64,000 bases of DNA from Pseudovibrio sp. JCM 19062 (GCA_001310715.1 BAXV01000001.1:186001-250000), one strand, 5' to 3'; counted from the first letter of the stretch, positions 17,680 to 28,355 are shown. Numbers and translations are program-made. The notes: a model not told the origin generated them from the sequence alone.

Positions 17680-18312
17680 GTGAATACGAAAATTGGACTG
17701 ATACTGCTGCTTGTTCTGTTTGTAATGGGCGGCATGTTCTCAATTAATCCGGCTCCGCATTTGTTTACCGAACTGGGGCCTTTTGAACTGGCTCAGACCC
17801 TTTTCATGATTGCTAGCCTATTGGTTTGGGGAAGATTGGCGATCAGCAAGAAGCAACAGAATGCGCAGGATGACGGAATTAACTACTCCATAGCTGCATT
17901 CTTTGCTCTGCTTAGCTTTGTGGTTATTGGCAGGGAAACCTCCTTTCTCAAGACCTATGGAGCAGGTAAGAGCCTTGAAAATGGCCTGTTGGTTTTCACC
18001 GTTGTTTTATCGCTGGCAGTTCTAGGCGTGCTCGGTGTTCGATGGGCTCGGAACCTGAGGCGTACCTGGCAGGAATTTCGCGCTTTTATGTCTACTCCGA
18101 ATTTCCTCTGGGCGATCGCCTCTCTTGCGTTCGTTATGTTGGGTGATCTGTTCGAAAAAGAACTCCTTCCGATTCACTCGAACCTTGTTTGGGAAGAAAC
18201 CTTTGAGCTGATGGGGTACCTAGCAATCTTCACAGCAGCGTTGATCCCAGAACGTACCGCCGATGCTCCGAGAGCCGTTGAACAAGATGTCGCAGCTCTG
18301 CAGAGTTCATAG
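17680..18312 (+). CDS. Integral membrane protein of unknown function
   Basis: A 210-residue protein with about five or six hydrophobic segments (for example IGLILLLVLFVMGGMF, LLVFTVVLSLAVLGVLGV, ILWAIAS-like stretch near residue 160). I do not recognise the family. Notable are charged residues at membrane edges: GRETSFLKTYG, GDLFEKELLPIHS and WEETFELMGYLAIF, spaced like conserved functional sites. The start is uncertain: GTG 17680 is used; GTG 17662 in the same frame is possible. It stands alone between two terminators. Confidence 0.65.
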   Translation: MNTKIGLILLLVLFVMGGMFSINPAPHLFTELGPFELAQTLFMIASLLVWGRLAISKKQQNAQDDGINYSIAAFFALLSFVVIGRETSFLKTYGAGKSLENGLLVFTVVLSLAVLGVLGVRWARNLRRTWQEFRAFMSTPNFLWAIASLAFVMLGDLFEKELLPIHSNLVWEETFELMGYLAIFTAALIPERTADAPRAVEQDVAALQSS

Positions 18313-18351
18313 GGCAAGTTTTGGGCGTGTCTCTGCGATAAGTTCATCGAT

Positions 18352-18389
18352 ACAAAAACACCGCAGGAGTCCTCGAGCGGTGTTTTTGT
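18352..18389. terminator. Bidirectional terminator between the membrane protein and holA
   Basis: ACAAAAACACCGC (18352-18364) pairs perfectly over 13 bases with GCGGTGTTTTTGT (18377-18389). A and T tracts on the arms let it act for both converging units. Confidence 0.88.
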
Positions 18390-18409
18390 TTGTAGAGAGG
18401 TCGTGGTGT

Positions 18410-19449
18410 TTACCGCCGTCTGTTTGAAGCTTTAGCCACTTGGGCAATTGCCAGTAGGGTGTGCGATACAATTGCCGTCGAGAGGTTAGCGTTGAGGCGG
18501 GCGTCTTTTACGGCCTCGTTGAGGCGGCTTAGCGCGCGTTCTAGAAAGTCTACATTCCAGATCTCAACCTGCCTGACAATCTTTGAGCGGCGCTTCCAGA
18601 AGATTGGTGGGCGCATTCCTCCGATAACATCTTCTACAGCAATGCGTTGATTGGCTTTTAAGCGGCACAGGTGGAGCATTTGGAAATGTCTGAGGGCTTG
18701 AGAAGCGATGACGCCAACGTCCATCCCTGAGGCCGAGAGGCGCTCCAGTCCGTGGTCCAATGTGACTGTGTCACCTAATGCGGCGGCATCAATCAGCTCA
18801 TCCATGGCAAAGGCAGAGGCGTCTCCGATGATCTCTTCCACATGATGGACTTCAATGCGGTTGTCATTCATCGCGTAGAGGCACAGCTTCTTGAGCTCTC
18901 CGCGGCTGGCAATGCGATCTGCGCCGAGCAGGGTGTGAAGCGCCATACGGGCTTCCTTGCTGATTTGCAGGCTTGCAAGGGCGGTTTCTTCGTCGATCAG
19001 CCGGTCTACATCCCGGGCGGTATCAGCAAAGCAGGGAATGGCGACAGCAGTTTTGCTGGCTTCGAACTTCTTGCGCAGGGCTGATGAGTTTTTCAGATCT
19101 CCTGCTTCAATAAGGATGAAAGCTGAGAAATCGTTATTCTTAAGAAGCGGTTCTACTGCTGGCAGGATGCTTTTGGTGCCGTTCTCGCGTACCCAGATTG
19201 TGCGGCGGCCACCAAAGAGGGGAATGGTAAGGGCTTCGTCTATAAGGCGGCTTGGGTCGGCTGCGATATCTGAAGCGTCCAGTTTCACCTGAGAGAAGGG
19301 ATCGTCATTCTCTGCTGCTGCTTTGGAAATGAGCATTTGTGCTCTTTCCTTCACCAACCCGACATCCGGACCATAAACGAGAATGAGGTTTACAGAGGCA
19401 GGCGGTTGGAGATGTATCGATCAATCTCAGCAGCTTTGAGGGCTACCAT
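18410..19449 (-). CDS. holA: DNA polymerase III delta subunit, one frame break
   Basis: HolA is the clamp-loader subunit that opens the beta clamp. The corrected protein is 346 residues and starts MVALKAAEIDRYISNRLP, then after a break near 19395 continues NLILVYGPDVGLVKERAQML, the family N-terminus. Later parts include FGGRRTIWVRENG and AMDELIDAAALGD. One base is missing after the first 18 codons. It is the third gene of a leftward leuS-lptE-holA operon, seven bases after lptE. Confidence 0.92.
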
Positions 19450-19456
19450 AATGGTC

Positions 19457-20059
19457 CTATTCTTCAGGATGCGTTGCGAAATAACTTGCGATGCGTGTGT
19501 TGATATCAGCAGCAACTACCTTAGTTGCGCGCGTCTCTGCATCTTTTTCCGCTCTCAGGTTCGCGAAACGTTGGCTTGAAAAGTCAAAGGAGGCGGATGC
19601 GAAAGAGCGGCCAGTCAAAAGCGTCGTATCGGTTGCGATGTCGCTCAATACAAAGCTGGAATTGACTGTGATGTTGTAAGCGGTTGGTACATCAGCAAGC
19701 CGTTCAACACCAACTTCAGCGCGGCGTCTATCAGTCAGAATCTCCAGCCGATACTTAGGCGGTAGTGCTTTGCCACCACGCGTGAAAGCGAAGATCAGCT
19801 GGTTTCGCATGACCTGATTGATGTTCGTGATGGCAAACGAGTCCCCGTAGCTTGGGAACTCCATAGTGATTGCCGCCATCTTATCCTGAACGGTCCGTGT
19901 CTGTTCCGTCCCATCATCAGTCAGCATTGAGCTCGTTCCATAAAGAGGACGAAGCTGACAACCAGAAAGAAGGAGGGCCCCCGCAACAATTGTTGCCCCG
20001 CCGAGAAGAACCCGGCGGGAGGGGAGACCTGATTTAGCAGCGCGGTCAAACAACGACAT
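19457..20059 (-). CDS. lptE: LPS-assembly lipoprotein LptE
   Basis: An intact 200-residue outer-membrane lipoprotein. Residues 1-33 form a signal peptide with RR followed by a hydrophobic stretch ending in the lipobox LLSGC, so Cys34 is the likely lipidated residue; QLRPLYG follows, typical for LptE. LptE plugs and assembles the LptD porin that inserts lipopolysaccharide in the outer leaflet. Its start lies inside the end of leuS (14-base overlap) and holA follows at seven bases. Confidence 0.92.
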   Translation of the reverse strand: MSLFDRAAKSGLPSRRVLLGGATIVAGALLLSGCQLRPLYGTSSMLTDDGTEQTRTVQDKMAAITMEFPSYGDSFAITNINQVMRNQLIFAFTRGGKALPPKYRLEILTDRRRAEVGVERLADVPTAYNITVNSSFVLSDIATDTTLLTGRSFASASFDFSSQRFANLRAEKDAETRATKVVAADINTRIASYFATHPEE

Positions 20060-22658
20060 TTACGATCCTCTGAGGTACCACGATGACTTTGCGTGGGGCC
20101 TTGCCGTCCAGAGCTTTCCGAACAGCCTCATGTGCCAGAGTAACTGCTTCTACCTCCTCTTTGGAAGAGCTTCTTGCTACTGAAATCTCACCTTTTTTTC
20201 TTTCCGTTGATCTGAATCGGAAGCGTAACGGTATTTTCTACCAGTAGGTTTTCATCGAGAGCTGGCCAGTTAGATGTGGATACCAAACCTTCGTTACCGA
20301 GCATGGCCCAACATTCTTCGGAAAGGTGAGGCGTGATTGGCTCCATGAGCTGCAAGATAAAGCCCACTGCTTCGCGCAGTGCAAATGCCATATCGGGCTT
20401 GGACAGGTCTGCCTGAAGTGCTTTGCTGATCGCGTTGGTGAACTCATAAAGACGGGCTACAGCACGGTTGAAACCGAGGCCGTCGAAGTCTTTTGTGATG
20501 GCAGCCAGTGTCTTGTGAGAGACGCGACGCAGTGCGGTTGCCTCATCACTGAACTCAGCAGGTTTTGCGATGTTGGCTTCGGTCTTTTCTGCAACCTCGT
20601 TGACGATACGCCATACGCGCTGAACGTGGCGCCAAGCACCGATTACGCCATCTTCAGTCCAGATGATGTCACGCTCTGGCGGACTGTCCGAAAGCACAAA
20701 TAGGCGTGCAGTATCAGCGCCGTAGGTATCGATGATGTCGGTTGGGTCTACAACGTTCTTCTTGGACTTGGACATCTTTTCGATGGAGCCAATGGAGATC
20801 GGTGCTCCGGTTTCTGCATGAAGCGCTTTGCGGTCACCCTCGGTGCTGATGATGTTGATTTCAGCGGGGGTGACCCACTTACCATCCGCATCCTTGTAGG
20901 TCTCGTGGTTCACCATGCCTTGGGTGAAGAGGCCTTTGAATGGCTCTTTCACATCCAAGTGTTTGGTGATCTGCATCGCACGGGCAAAGAAGCGGGAGTA
21001 GAGCAGGTGCAGGATCGCGTGCTCGACGCCGCCGATGTACTGATCGACCGGCAACCACTCGGAGGCGACCTTTGGATCTGTCGGGTTGCTGTTCTTTGGA
21101 TCAGTGAAACGTGCGAAGTACCAAGAGGAGTCTACGAAGGTGTCCATGGTGTCAGTTTCGCGCTGAGCATCTTTTCCACAGCAAGGGCATTTTACGTTGC
21201 GCCATGTGGGGTGACGGTCCAGCGGATTGCCCGGGCGATCGAAGGTGACGTCTTCTGGCAGAACGATCGGCAGGCTTTCTTTTGGTGCTGGCTGAACACC
21301 GCAGTCATCACAGTGGATAACCGGAATCGGGCAACCCCAATAGCGCTGACGGGAGATGCCCCAGTCGCGCAGACGGTAGTTGGTTTCGCGGTGGGCCTGC
21401 TGTTCGCCCTTCACTGCTTGCGCTTCCAACTTGTCAGAAACGGCATTCTTTGCATCCTCGATGGACATGCCGTTCATGAAGTCAGAGTTAAAGATGGAGC
21501 CTTCGCCTGTGTAGGCTTCGGTTCCAACATCGAACGTTTCCGGGTCTTCACCTTCTGGCAGCACAACTGCTTTCACCGGCAGTTTGTATTTGTGAGCGAA
21601 GTCCAAATCGCGCTGGTCGTGTGCAGGGCAGGCGAAGATTGCGCCGGTGCCGTAGTCCATCAGGATAAAGTTTGCCACGTAGACTGGCAGCTCCCAGGAT
21701 GGTCCAGCGGGTGCTTGACGCGCAGGCCTGTGTCGAAGCCCAGTTTCTCTGCGGTTTCGATTGCTTCAGCTGTCGTTCCAATGCGTCGACATTCAGCAAT
21801 GAAATCCTGCAGCTCTGTATTCGTTTCAGCCAGCTTCTGGGTGATTGGGTGATCTGGAGACAGACCCATGAAGGAAGCACCGTACAGGGTGTCCGGGCGG
21901 GTCGTGAAGATCTCCAGAGTTTCATCACCGGTTGGAGCGGTTTCTGTGAACTCGAAATTGACTTTCAGACCAACAGACTTGCCGATCCAGTTCTTCTGCA
22001 TGAGACGAACTTTTTCAGGCCAATCGGTCAGAGTGTCGATCGCTTCCAACAGCTCTTCGGAATGATCGGAGATCTTGAAGAACCACTGGGTCAGGTCTTT
22101 TTGCTCAACAACGGCACCGGAGCGCCAGCCTTTGCCGTCAATCACCTGTTCGTTTGCCAGAACAGTCATGTCGACAGGGTCCCAGTTTACCTTTGCGTTT
22201 TTACGGTAAACCAAACCAGCTTCGAGGAAGTCCAGGAACAGAGCCTGCTGCTGTGCGTAGTAGTCTTCATCACAGGTTGCGAATTCGCGGCTCCAGTCAA
22301 AAGACAGGCCGATTGTCTTCAGCTGGCCGCGCATCGCTGCGATGTTGTCGTAGGTCCAGCCCTTTGGGTGCACCTTCTTCTCAGCTGCTGCGTTTTCTGC
22401 AGGCATGCCGAATGCATCCCAACCCATTGGGTGCAGGACGTTGTAGCCGCGTGCGCGTTTGAAGCGTGCAACCACGTCACCCATGGAATAGTTGCGAACA
22501 TGTCCCATGTGGAGGCGACCGGATGGATAGGGGAACATTTCTAGTACGTAGTACTTTTCGCGCGGATCATCGTTGTCCGTCTCAAAGACTTTCTGTTCGT
22601 CCCATACTTTTTGCCAGCGCGCTTCTGTAGCGCGTGCATTATACCTATCCGTAGCCAT
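20046..22658 (-). CDS. leuS: Leucyl-tRNA synthetase, two frame breaks
   Basis: Corrected length 870 residues. The class I signatures are present: [16 protein letters not shown] (HIGH-like, HMGH) near residue 43 and [13 protein letters not shown] (KMSKS), plus the CP1 editing domain and a zinc-like CxxC pair (CDDCG, CPCCGK). Breaks: near 21701 one base is missing (expected [16 protein letters not shown]); at 20193-20199 a run of seven A on the coding strand should be six, restoring the C-terminal domain ending [14 protein letters not shown]. The corrected stop overlaps lptE by 14 bases. Confidence 0.95.
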
Positions 22659-22871
22659 TTATTCCGCCATGTGTTTGATTATTTGCCTTGCGCAAGCAAA
22701 TTACGTTTGCTCGGACTGTCACCAGAAATTGCCAGCTTGGTCAAGCGCTAGACAGAGGAAAAACCGAGAAGATTTGTCAGAAAATTCTCAATGAAGCGCA
22801 AGTCCTCTTGCTTTTGGGCCTTAGGGAGCGCATTTCATGTCTCGAATATGGATTTTTCGCTGGAGTTAGAA

Positions 22872-23549
22872 ATGAGCGACGCTGCTGCACTTCGCCTTAA
22901 AGAGGTTAAGGAGAACATCGGGAAAGCGGAAAAGGATGCGGAGCGTCCGAGCGGTTCCGTTACTCTGATTGCAGTCTCTAAAACCTTCGAAGCTTCAGCT
23001 ATTAAACCGGTATTAGAAGCGGGTCAGCGGGTGTTTGGTGAGAACCGTGTTCAGGAAGCGATGGGCAAGTGGCCTGAGCTTCTTGAAGAATTCGATGGTG
23101 TTGAACTGCATCTGATTGGGCCTTTACAGTCCAACAAAGCAAAAGAGGCCGTGCAGACCTTTGACGTGATCCACACTGTCGACCGGGACAAAATAGCGAA
23201 GGCTTTGAAAGCTGAGATGGATAAGCAGGGCAAAGCGCCAAAGCTGTTCATTCAGGTTAACACCGGGGAAGAAGAGCAGAAGGCCGGCATTCCTCCAAAG
23301 GAAGCCGATGCGTTTATCGCGAAGTGTCGTGATGAATATGGATTGGAGATCGAAGGCCTGATGTGCATTCCACCAGTTGAAGAAGCGCCGGGGATGCATT
23401 TTGCTTTGCTTGAGAAAATCGCAAGGCGGAACGGCTTGGAAAAGCTCTCAATGGGGATGTCTTCAGATTATCCGATTGCGGTTCAGCATGGTGCGACCCA
23501 CGTTCGTGTTGGGTCTGCTGTCTTTGGCGCACGCGACTATTCGCAGTAA
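22872..23549 (+). CDS. yggS: YggS-family pyridoxal phosphate homeostasis protein
   Basis: An intact 225-residue PLP-binding TIM-barrel protein. The PLP lysine lies in TLIAVSKTF; FGENRVQEAMGKW, LHLIGPLQSNKAKEAV and LSMGMSSDYPIAV are family motifs. YggS/PLPBP binds PLP and buffers its pool; it has no known enzyme activity. I chose ATG 22872 because the conserved part starts there and GGAG lies upstream; the frame is open further 5'. It is divergent from leuS and followed by a terminator. Confidence 0.93.
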   Translation: MSDAAALRLKEVKENIGKAEKDAERPSGSVTLIAVSKTFEASAIKPVLEAGQRVFGENRVQEAMGKWPELLEEFDGVELHLIGPLQSNKAKEAVQTFDVIHTVDRDKIAKALKAEMDKQGKAPKLFIQVNTGEEEQKAGIPPKEADAFIAKCRDEYGLEIEGLMCIPPVEEAPGMHFALLEKIARRNGLEKLSMGMSSDYPIAVQHGATHVRVGSAVFGARDYSQ

Positions 23550-23578
23550 GTTTCTTTTCCATGGTGCAGAGTTGTGAA

Positions 23579-23606
23579 CGGGCGAGGGATTCTCGCCCGT
23601 TTTTTT
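23579..23606 (+). terminator. Intrinsic terminator of yggS
   Basis: CGGGCGAG (23579-23586) pairs with CTCGCCCG (23592-23599) around a five-base loop, followed by seven T. Confidence 0.9.
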
Positions 23607-23615
23607 GTTTGGCGG

Positions 23616-24596
23616 TTACTGCAGCTGATCGTGCAACCATTTCATCGTTGTGGAGACCACAAGATCGTTATTTTGCGGGCTGACGATGTCGCCGACAATG
23701 AGATGGTCGTTATCATCCCTGAACTCTCGATCAGCAGTCGCTGCTTTGGTGCGCCCCACTTTTCGTAGGCGATGTTGGTTTGAGACGAATCAACTGTCTG
23801 GTCTTTTTCGCTGTAGATGAACAGGGTAGGCACAGTGGCTTTTGCCGGATCCTGTTCTTGTAAGACAGAGATTGCTGTTGCCAGTGGCAAAAGCGCCTGT
23901 GTTGGGTAACTGATTGTCCAGCCCATTAGTTCTTCTGGAGTTGGGGCCTCCGAAGTGGTGCGGGTTTTGCCAAGTATTAGAGGCACGTATTGTCTGGCAA
24001 ATGGCATATCAAGCAAGAAGCGCCCGGAGAATTAATGGCAAAATTCGGTGAGACGAACACCATTGCAGCAATGTCTTCCTTGAGAGGATGATCTTGCATT
24101 GCAAGCCATGCCGCAAGGTACTTCCGGTTGAGGTCGATATAATGATTGTCTTTTCACCGATGCGGCGGCCAATTTCTACAGATTCAGCAAGGTCGTTGAT
24201 CCAGTCGTTCAGCGTGGGTTCGGCCATTGCTTCGTTGGACCGACCGTGGCCTGCTAGACGGGTGTAGAACAGATTTGCGCCCAGCTCGTTTGCAACGCGA
24301 TCCGGTACGGGACGGATTGATTGTTTGCTGGCGGAAAAGCCATGGATATAGATGACTGAAAGAGGCGTTTTGCTGTTCTTCTCGCCGTTGAACCAGATGA
24401 TTTCCTTGGCGGTGCCATCACGGATGTCCTGAAACTTGGCTTCGCTGTTTGACAGGTACAGATCGAGATCCTCGCCCATAACTTCGGGTTTGAAGGTAAT
24501 CTCAGTATCACGTGGTTCTCTTGGACCTACCAAGTAGGCAATTGTGCCGCCGACAAGTAAAATCAGCACTGCAAGAATAAAATAACGAAATAGCAT
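23616..24596 (-). CDS. Membrane-anchored alpha/beta hydrolase, copy 2 of a tandem pair, three frame breaks
   Basis: About 327 residues after correction. An N-terminal hydrophobic anchor (FILAVLILLVGGTIAYLV) is followed by an alpha/beta hydrolase with VIYIHGFSASKQSIRPVPD, the oxyanion-side HG motif, and a nucleophile elbow STSTGS where the usual first Gly is Ser. The probable acid-containing segment is FIYSEKDQTVD and the His lies in DDNDHLIVGD, readable only after correction. Breaks near 24113, 24018 and 23718 each need one base. It is a paralogue of the next upstream gene, with the same architecture. The substrate is unknown. Confidence 0.75.
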
Positions 24597-24662
24597 AGGA
24601 TGGAGCCCTTGTTCCTTAAGGGCACCACTCTATTCTATCCTAAGTTGAAATATCAAACGAGA

Positions 24663-25675
24663 TTATTCAGAAGTGTCGTCGTCGTAGATAGTTGGCACAC
24701 CTATCGAACCCAGCCATTCGGTGATTGCGCTTGAGACGAGCAGGTTGTTTTCAGGGTTGGTGATGTCGCCTGCGATGACATGGTGACCTGGTCCTGCAGA
24801 CTCTGTGATCAGCAAACGATGTTTGGGAGCACCCCAGTTTTCGAAGAATTTGGCTGTGGTATGTTCATCTGAGGTCCGGTCGCGAATGTCGTAGATGAAC
24901 ATGGTTGGGATGGTTGCGTTTGCTGCATCCAGACTGCCAACAAGTTTTACGGTTTCGGCGAGGGGAAGCAGGGCTGTTGCCGGGTAAGCGTTGGTCCATG
25001 CATAGATTTCCTCAAAGGTGGCGTTGGGGTCTGCAACCCGGTACTGGCTACAATGAGTGGTGTGTAAAACTCTGCGAAAGGGTAAGTGAGTAGGGAGGTT
25101 CCAGATGCGGCGAGCTGGAATACCGGGGAGATTAGTACGATGGCTTCCACTTGCTCTTTTAGAGCGTGATCGGTCAGGTCCATCCATGCTGTCAGCGTTC
25201 CGCCGAATGAGGTGCCGATGACGATGACCTTGTCACCGATGGTTTTTCCGACAGCTAACGCTTCAGCCAATGCATTGAAATAGTCATCAACTCCGGGTTC
25301 CCCCATGGCGGCTGGTGTGCGGGCATGACCGGGAAGGCGGGTGTAATAGAGATTGGCCTGAATGGAGCTGGCGACTAGATCTGGTACAGGGCGGATCTCG
25401 TCTTTGCTGGCCGAAAAGCCATGCATGTAGATGACTGCATACTCTGTTTTGTCTCTGGTATCGGGGTTGTGCCAGATAATTTGCTTTTCAAGGCCGGGCT
25501 TAATATCTGAAAAACGGCCTTCTTCCTGAGCGAGGTATGCTACGGGATCCTGACCAATTTCACTTGCGTTGAATGTGATGGAGGGAGACACGTAGGTGTT
25601 GTTCCAATAAATCAGGAAACCAGCAATTAGAACAATAACAGATAGTAAAATCAGAAGCTTAGATCTCAACTGCAT
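24663..25675 (-). CDS. Membrane-anchored alpha/beta hydrolase, copy 1 of a tandem pair, one frame break
   Basis: About 337 residues after correction. The N-terminus LRSKLLILLSVIVLIAGFLIYW is a membrane anchor or uncleaved signal. VIYMHGFSASKDEIRPVPD and the canonical nucleophile elbow GTSFGG are followed by the acid region FIYDIRDRTSDEHTT and a His in GPGHHVIAGDIT. One base is missing near 25042. It shares the HGFSASK and FYTRLxGHxR-type phrases with the downstream copy, 66 bases away, so the pair arose by tandem duplication. Likely a periplasmic or membrane-bound esterase or lipase; the substrate cannot be inferred. Confidence 0.8.
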
Positions 25676-25793
25676 CGTTACAACGCCTCTTTTTTTTCGC
25701 TGATCATGGGTCAGCTTGGCAGGAAACCGGGTGCATTTGTCAGTTTTCCTTTTTATCCCAGCTTATACAATCTCTAGTAAATGGCAGTTTTGC

Positions 25794-25822
25794 TTGACTC
25801 AGCATCTGTATTCTCGTAGATA
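25794..25822 (+). promoter_or_regulatory. Sigma-70 type promoter of the candidate small RNA
   Basis: TTGACT (25794-25799) and TAGATA (25817-25822) are separated by the ideal 17 bases. Transcription would start near 25829. Confidence 0.65.
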
Positions 25823-25828
25823 CTGCAC

Positions 25829-25938
25829 CTAACTCCTTCTATATGAATTTTGGAGCCACTGACTGGGACCCGCAAAGGTATAAAGAGATCCCGGAGGTCA
25901 ACACCCGACAGCGCGATGCGCCCTCGGGTGATTTTTTT
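25829..25938 (+). ncRNA. Candidate small regulatory RNA, about 110 nt
   Basis: Bounded by the promoter at 25794-25822 and a strong intrinsic terminator: CACCCGA (25902-25908) pairs with TCGGGTG (25924-25930), enclosing a nested GCGC/GCGC stem with a three-base loop, followed by seven T (25932-25938). Near the 5' end ACTCCTTCT (25832-25840) is complementary to Shine-Dalgarno sequences, as in alphaproteobacterial trans-acting RNAs, and a GGGA/TCCC stem may form in the middle. No reading frame with a ribosome site was seen. It does not match 4.5S, 6S or tmRNA patterns that I know. The transcript ends are inferred. Confidence 0.6.
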
Positions 25939-26066
25939 GCTATGTGCTTTTGATTTGCCGTGGCAGTTTTGACTGGGTGGTACCAAATTCATTCAGGAAC
26001 GAGTGTACAGTACCTGAGGGTTTATTGTCGGGCGGCTGTACAGAAACGAGATTTTAAAGGAACGAC

Positions 26067-27622
26067 ATGTTCGATAATCTGTCAGATCGCCTAGGCGGCA
26101 TTCTAGATAAGCTCACAAAACGTGGTGCGCTTTCTGAATCCGATGTTAGTGAAGCGCTTCGTGAAGTTCGCCGCGCACTCATTGAGGCTGATGTGGCATT
26201 GCCGATCGTGCGTTCTTTCACCGACAAGGTGAAGCATCGCGCTGTTGGTGCAGAGGTTGTTAAGTCCATTAAGCCGGGTCAGATGGTCGTCAAGATCGTT
26301 CATGACCAGCTGGTGGAGATGCTTGGTGAAGATTCACATCCGATCGACCTGAATGCTCCGGCTCCGGTTTGCATCATGATGGTTGGTCTGCAGGGTGCGG
26401 GTAAAACCACGGCCACAGGCAAGATTGCTCGTCGTTTGACACAGCGCGACAAGCGCAAAGTTTTGATGGCTTCTCTTGATACGCGCCGTCCGGCAGCGCA
26501 GGAGCAGCTGAGAGTTCTGGGTGAACAGAACGAAATTGACACGCTTCCTATCATTGATGGACAGCAGCCAGTCGATATCGCAAAGCGCGCGCTGAATGCA
26601 GCGAAGCTTGGCGGTTACGATGTTGTCATGCTCGATACTGCGGGCCGTGGTCACATTGATGAGCCTCTCATGTTGGAGATGGAGCAGATCAAAGCTGCTT
26701 CCAACCCGCATGAGGTTCTGCTCGTTGCCGATGCGCTGACCGGTCAGGACGCTGTAAATCTGGCGAAGAGCTTTGATGAGCGTTGTTCCATCACTGGTAT
26801 CATGCTCACCCGTATGGATGGTGACGGTCGCGGTGGTGCGGCTCTTTCCATGCGTGCTGTTACCGGCAAGCCGATCAAGCTGATTGGTACCGGTGAAAAA
26901 TCTGAGGATCTTGAAGACTTTCATCCAAAGCGTATTGCTGATCGCATCCTTGGTATGGGCGACATTGTCTCGCTCGTTGAGAAGGCTGCTGAAGCGATTG
27001 ATGCGGAACAAGCCGCAGAGATGGCTCGGAAGATGCAGAAGGGTCATTTTGACCTGAACGATCTTTCTGAACAGCTGAAGCAGATGGAAAAGATGGGCGG
27101 AATGTCCGGCATGATGGGCATGCTTCCGGGTGTTGGCAAGATGAAGAAGCAGCTTGCTGCAGCCAACCTTGATGAAAACATGTTCAAGCGCCAGATGGCA
27201 ATCATCTCCTCTATGACCAAGCAGGAGCGTGCAAAGCCTGACCTGCTGAAAGCAAGCCGTAAAAAGCGTATTGCTGCCGGTTCTGGCGTACAGGTTGCTG
27301 AAGTTAATAAGCTTTTGAAAATGCACCGCCAGATGGCCGATATGATGAAGGCTATGGGTAAGGGCAAAGGCAAGGGCATGCTCGGCAAAATGATGGGCGC
27401 TATGGGTGGCGGTATGCCAGGCATGGGCGGCGGAATGCCGAACATTGACCGAAAGCGCTTGAACAGATGGCCAAGTCTGGTCAGTTGCCGGGCGGTATGG
27501 AACTGCCAAAAGGATTACCGGGTGGTGGGCTGCCCGGAGGATTGCCAGGAGCTGGCGGCCCTAAATTGCCCGGTCTTGGTGGCGCACCTGGTTTGCCAGG
27601 GCTCGGCAAGGGGAAAAAGTAA
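26067..27622 (+). CDS. ffh: Signal recognition particle protein Ffh, C-terminal frame break
   Basis: Ffh targets nascent membrane proteins with 4.5S RNA and FtsY. N domain at 1-90; G domain with GLQGAGKTTATGKIA, DTAGRGHIDEPL and TRMDGDGRGGAAL; then a Met-rich M domain (for example MGGMSGMMGMLPG). The frame breaks near 27450, where CCC of an Asp-Pro pair is CC; correction gives a Gly/Pro/Leu-rich tail ending GLPGLGKGKK and 518 residues. The stop is directly followed by the TTG start of the chorismate mutase. The cluster ffh-CM-rpsP-rimM-trmD-rplS is typical for Rhizobiales. Confidence 0.95.
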
Positions 27623-27940
27623 TTGAGCGAGATCGACAAAACAGAAGAAGCCAAGAAACTTCTTGGTGGACTTCGTTCCAGCATCGACAACATCGACGCT
27701 GCTTTGGTGCATATGTTGGCGGAACGATTTCGCTGCACACAGGCTGTTGGGGAGCTGAAGGCGACCCATGGTCTTCCACCGGCTGACCCGGCCCGTGAAA
27801 AACTTCAGATTGAGCGTCTGCGTCGTCTAGCGCAAGAAGCCAATCTTGATCCTGACTTTGCCGAAAAGTTCCTGAACTTCATCGTAAAGGAAGTCATTCG
27901 GCATCATGAAGCTATTGCTGCTGAACACAGCACAGACTGA
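27623..27940 (+). CDS. Chorismate mutase, AroQ type
   Basis: A 105-residue all-helical AroQ chorismate mutase. [20 protein letters not shown] carries the N-terminal active-site Arg, and [13 protein letters not shown] and [16 protein letters not shown] follow. It converts chorismate to prephenate for Phe/Tyr synthesis. The start is TTG immediately after the ffh stop, so it is probably translated by coupling. A chorismate mutase between ffh and rpsP is common in alphaproteobacteria. Confidence 0.9.
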   Translation: MSEIDKTEEAKKLLGGLRSSIDNIDAALVHMLAERFRCTQAVGELKATHGLPPADPAREKLQIERLRRLAQEANLDPDFAEKFLNFIVKEVIRHHEAIAAEHSTD

Positions 27941-27960
27941 ATACCTAGGAGTAACTAAAA

Positions 27961-28355
27961 ATGGCTACAAAAATTCGCCTGGCACGCGGTGTGCTAAAAA
28001 GCGTCCTTTCTACCGTATCGTTATTGCAGACGTTCGTTCCCCACGTGACGGCCGTTTCATTGAAGTTGTAGGTCGCTACAACCCAATGCTGCCTAAAGAC
28101 GCTGAAAACCGCGTTGAGCTGAACGAAGAGCGCATCCAGCATTGGCTTGGTCACGGCGCAAAGCCAACCGACCGCGTACACCGCTTCCTCGATGCAGCTG
28201 GCCTGCTGAAGCGTGATGCACGCAACAACCCGAACAAAGCAAAGCTTGGCAAGAAGGCTCAGGAGCGTCTTGACGAGAAGCTTGCTGCTGAAGCTGAAGC
28301 AAAAGCTGCTGCTGAAGAAGCGGCTGCAGAAGCAACTGAAGCTGCTTCCGAGTAA
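27961..28355 (+). CDS. rpsP: 30S ribosomal protein S16, one frame break
   Basis: Starts [11 protein letters not shown] and, after a break near 27990 where one G is missing, continues [31 protein letters not shown]. The C-terminal tail is Ala/Glu-rich ([15 protein letters not shown]), as in relatives. The corrected length is 131 residues. TAGGAG about seven bases before the ATG is a strong ribosome site. The gene is indispensable, so the break is almost surely an error. Confidence 0.96.

Larger units (their letters stand above)
25676..26066. other. Intergenic region holding a small RNA unit
   Basis: No protein-coding gene is credible. It holds the candidate small RNA (25794-25938) described separately. 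Downstream, two TGTACAG-like words near 26004 and 26035 precede ffh and may be part of its promoter region. Confidence 0.5.

Noticed and set aside
25794..25938. 4.5S (SRP) RNA upstream of ffh
   Set aside because: The conserved SRP core motif and expected long hairpin are not present, so only a generic small RNA call is given.
25774..25992. Small minus-strand frame in the ffh upstream gap
   Set aside because: No similarity or ribosome site, and it covers the plus-strand small RNA with its terminator.
26334..27509. 391-codon minus-strand frame opposite ffh
   Set aside because: Shadow of ffh; no recognisable motifs or ribosome-binding site.
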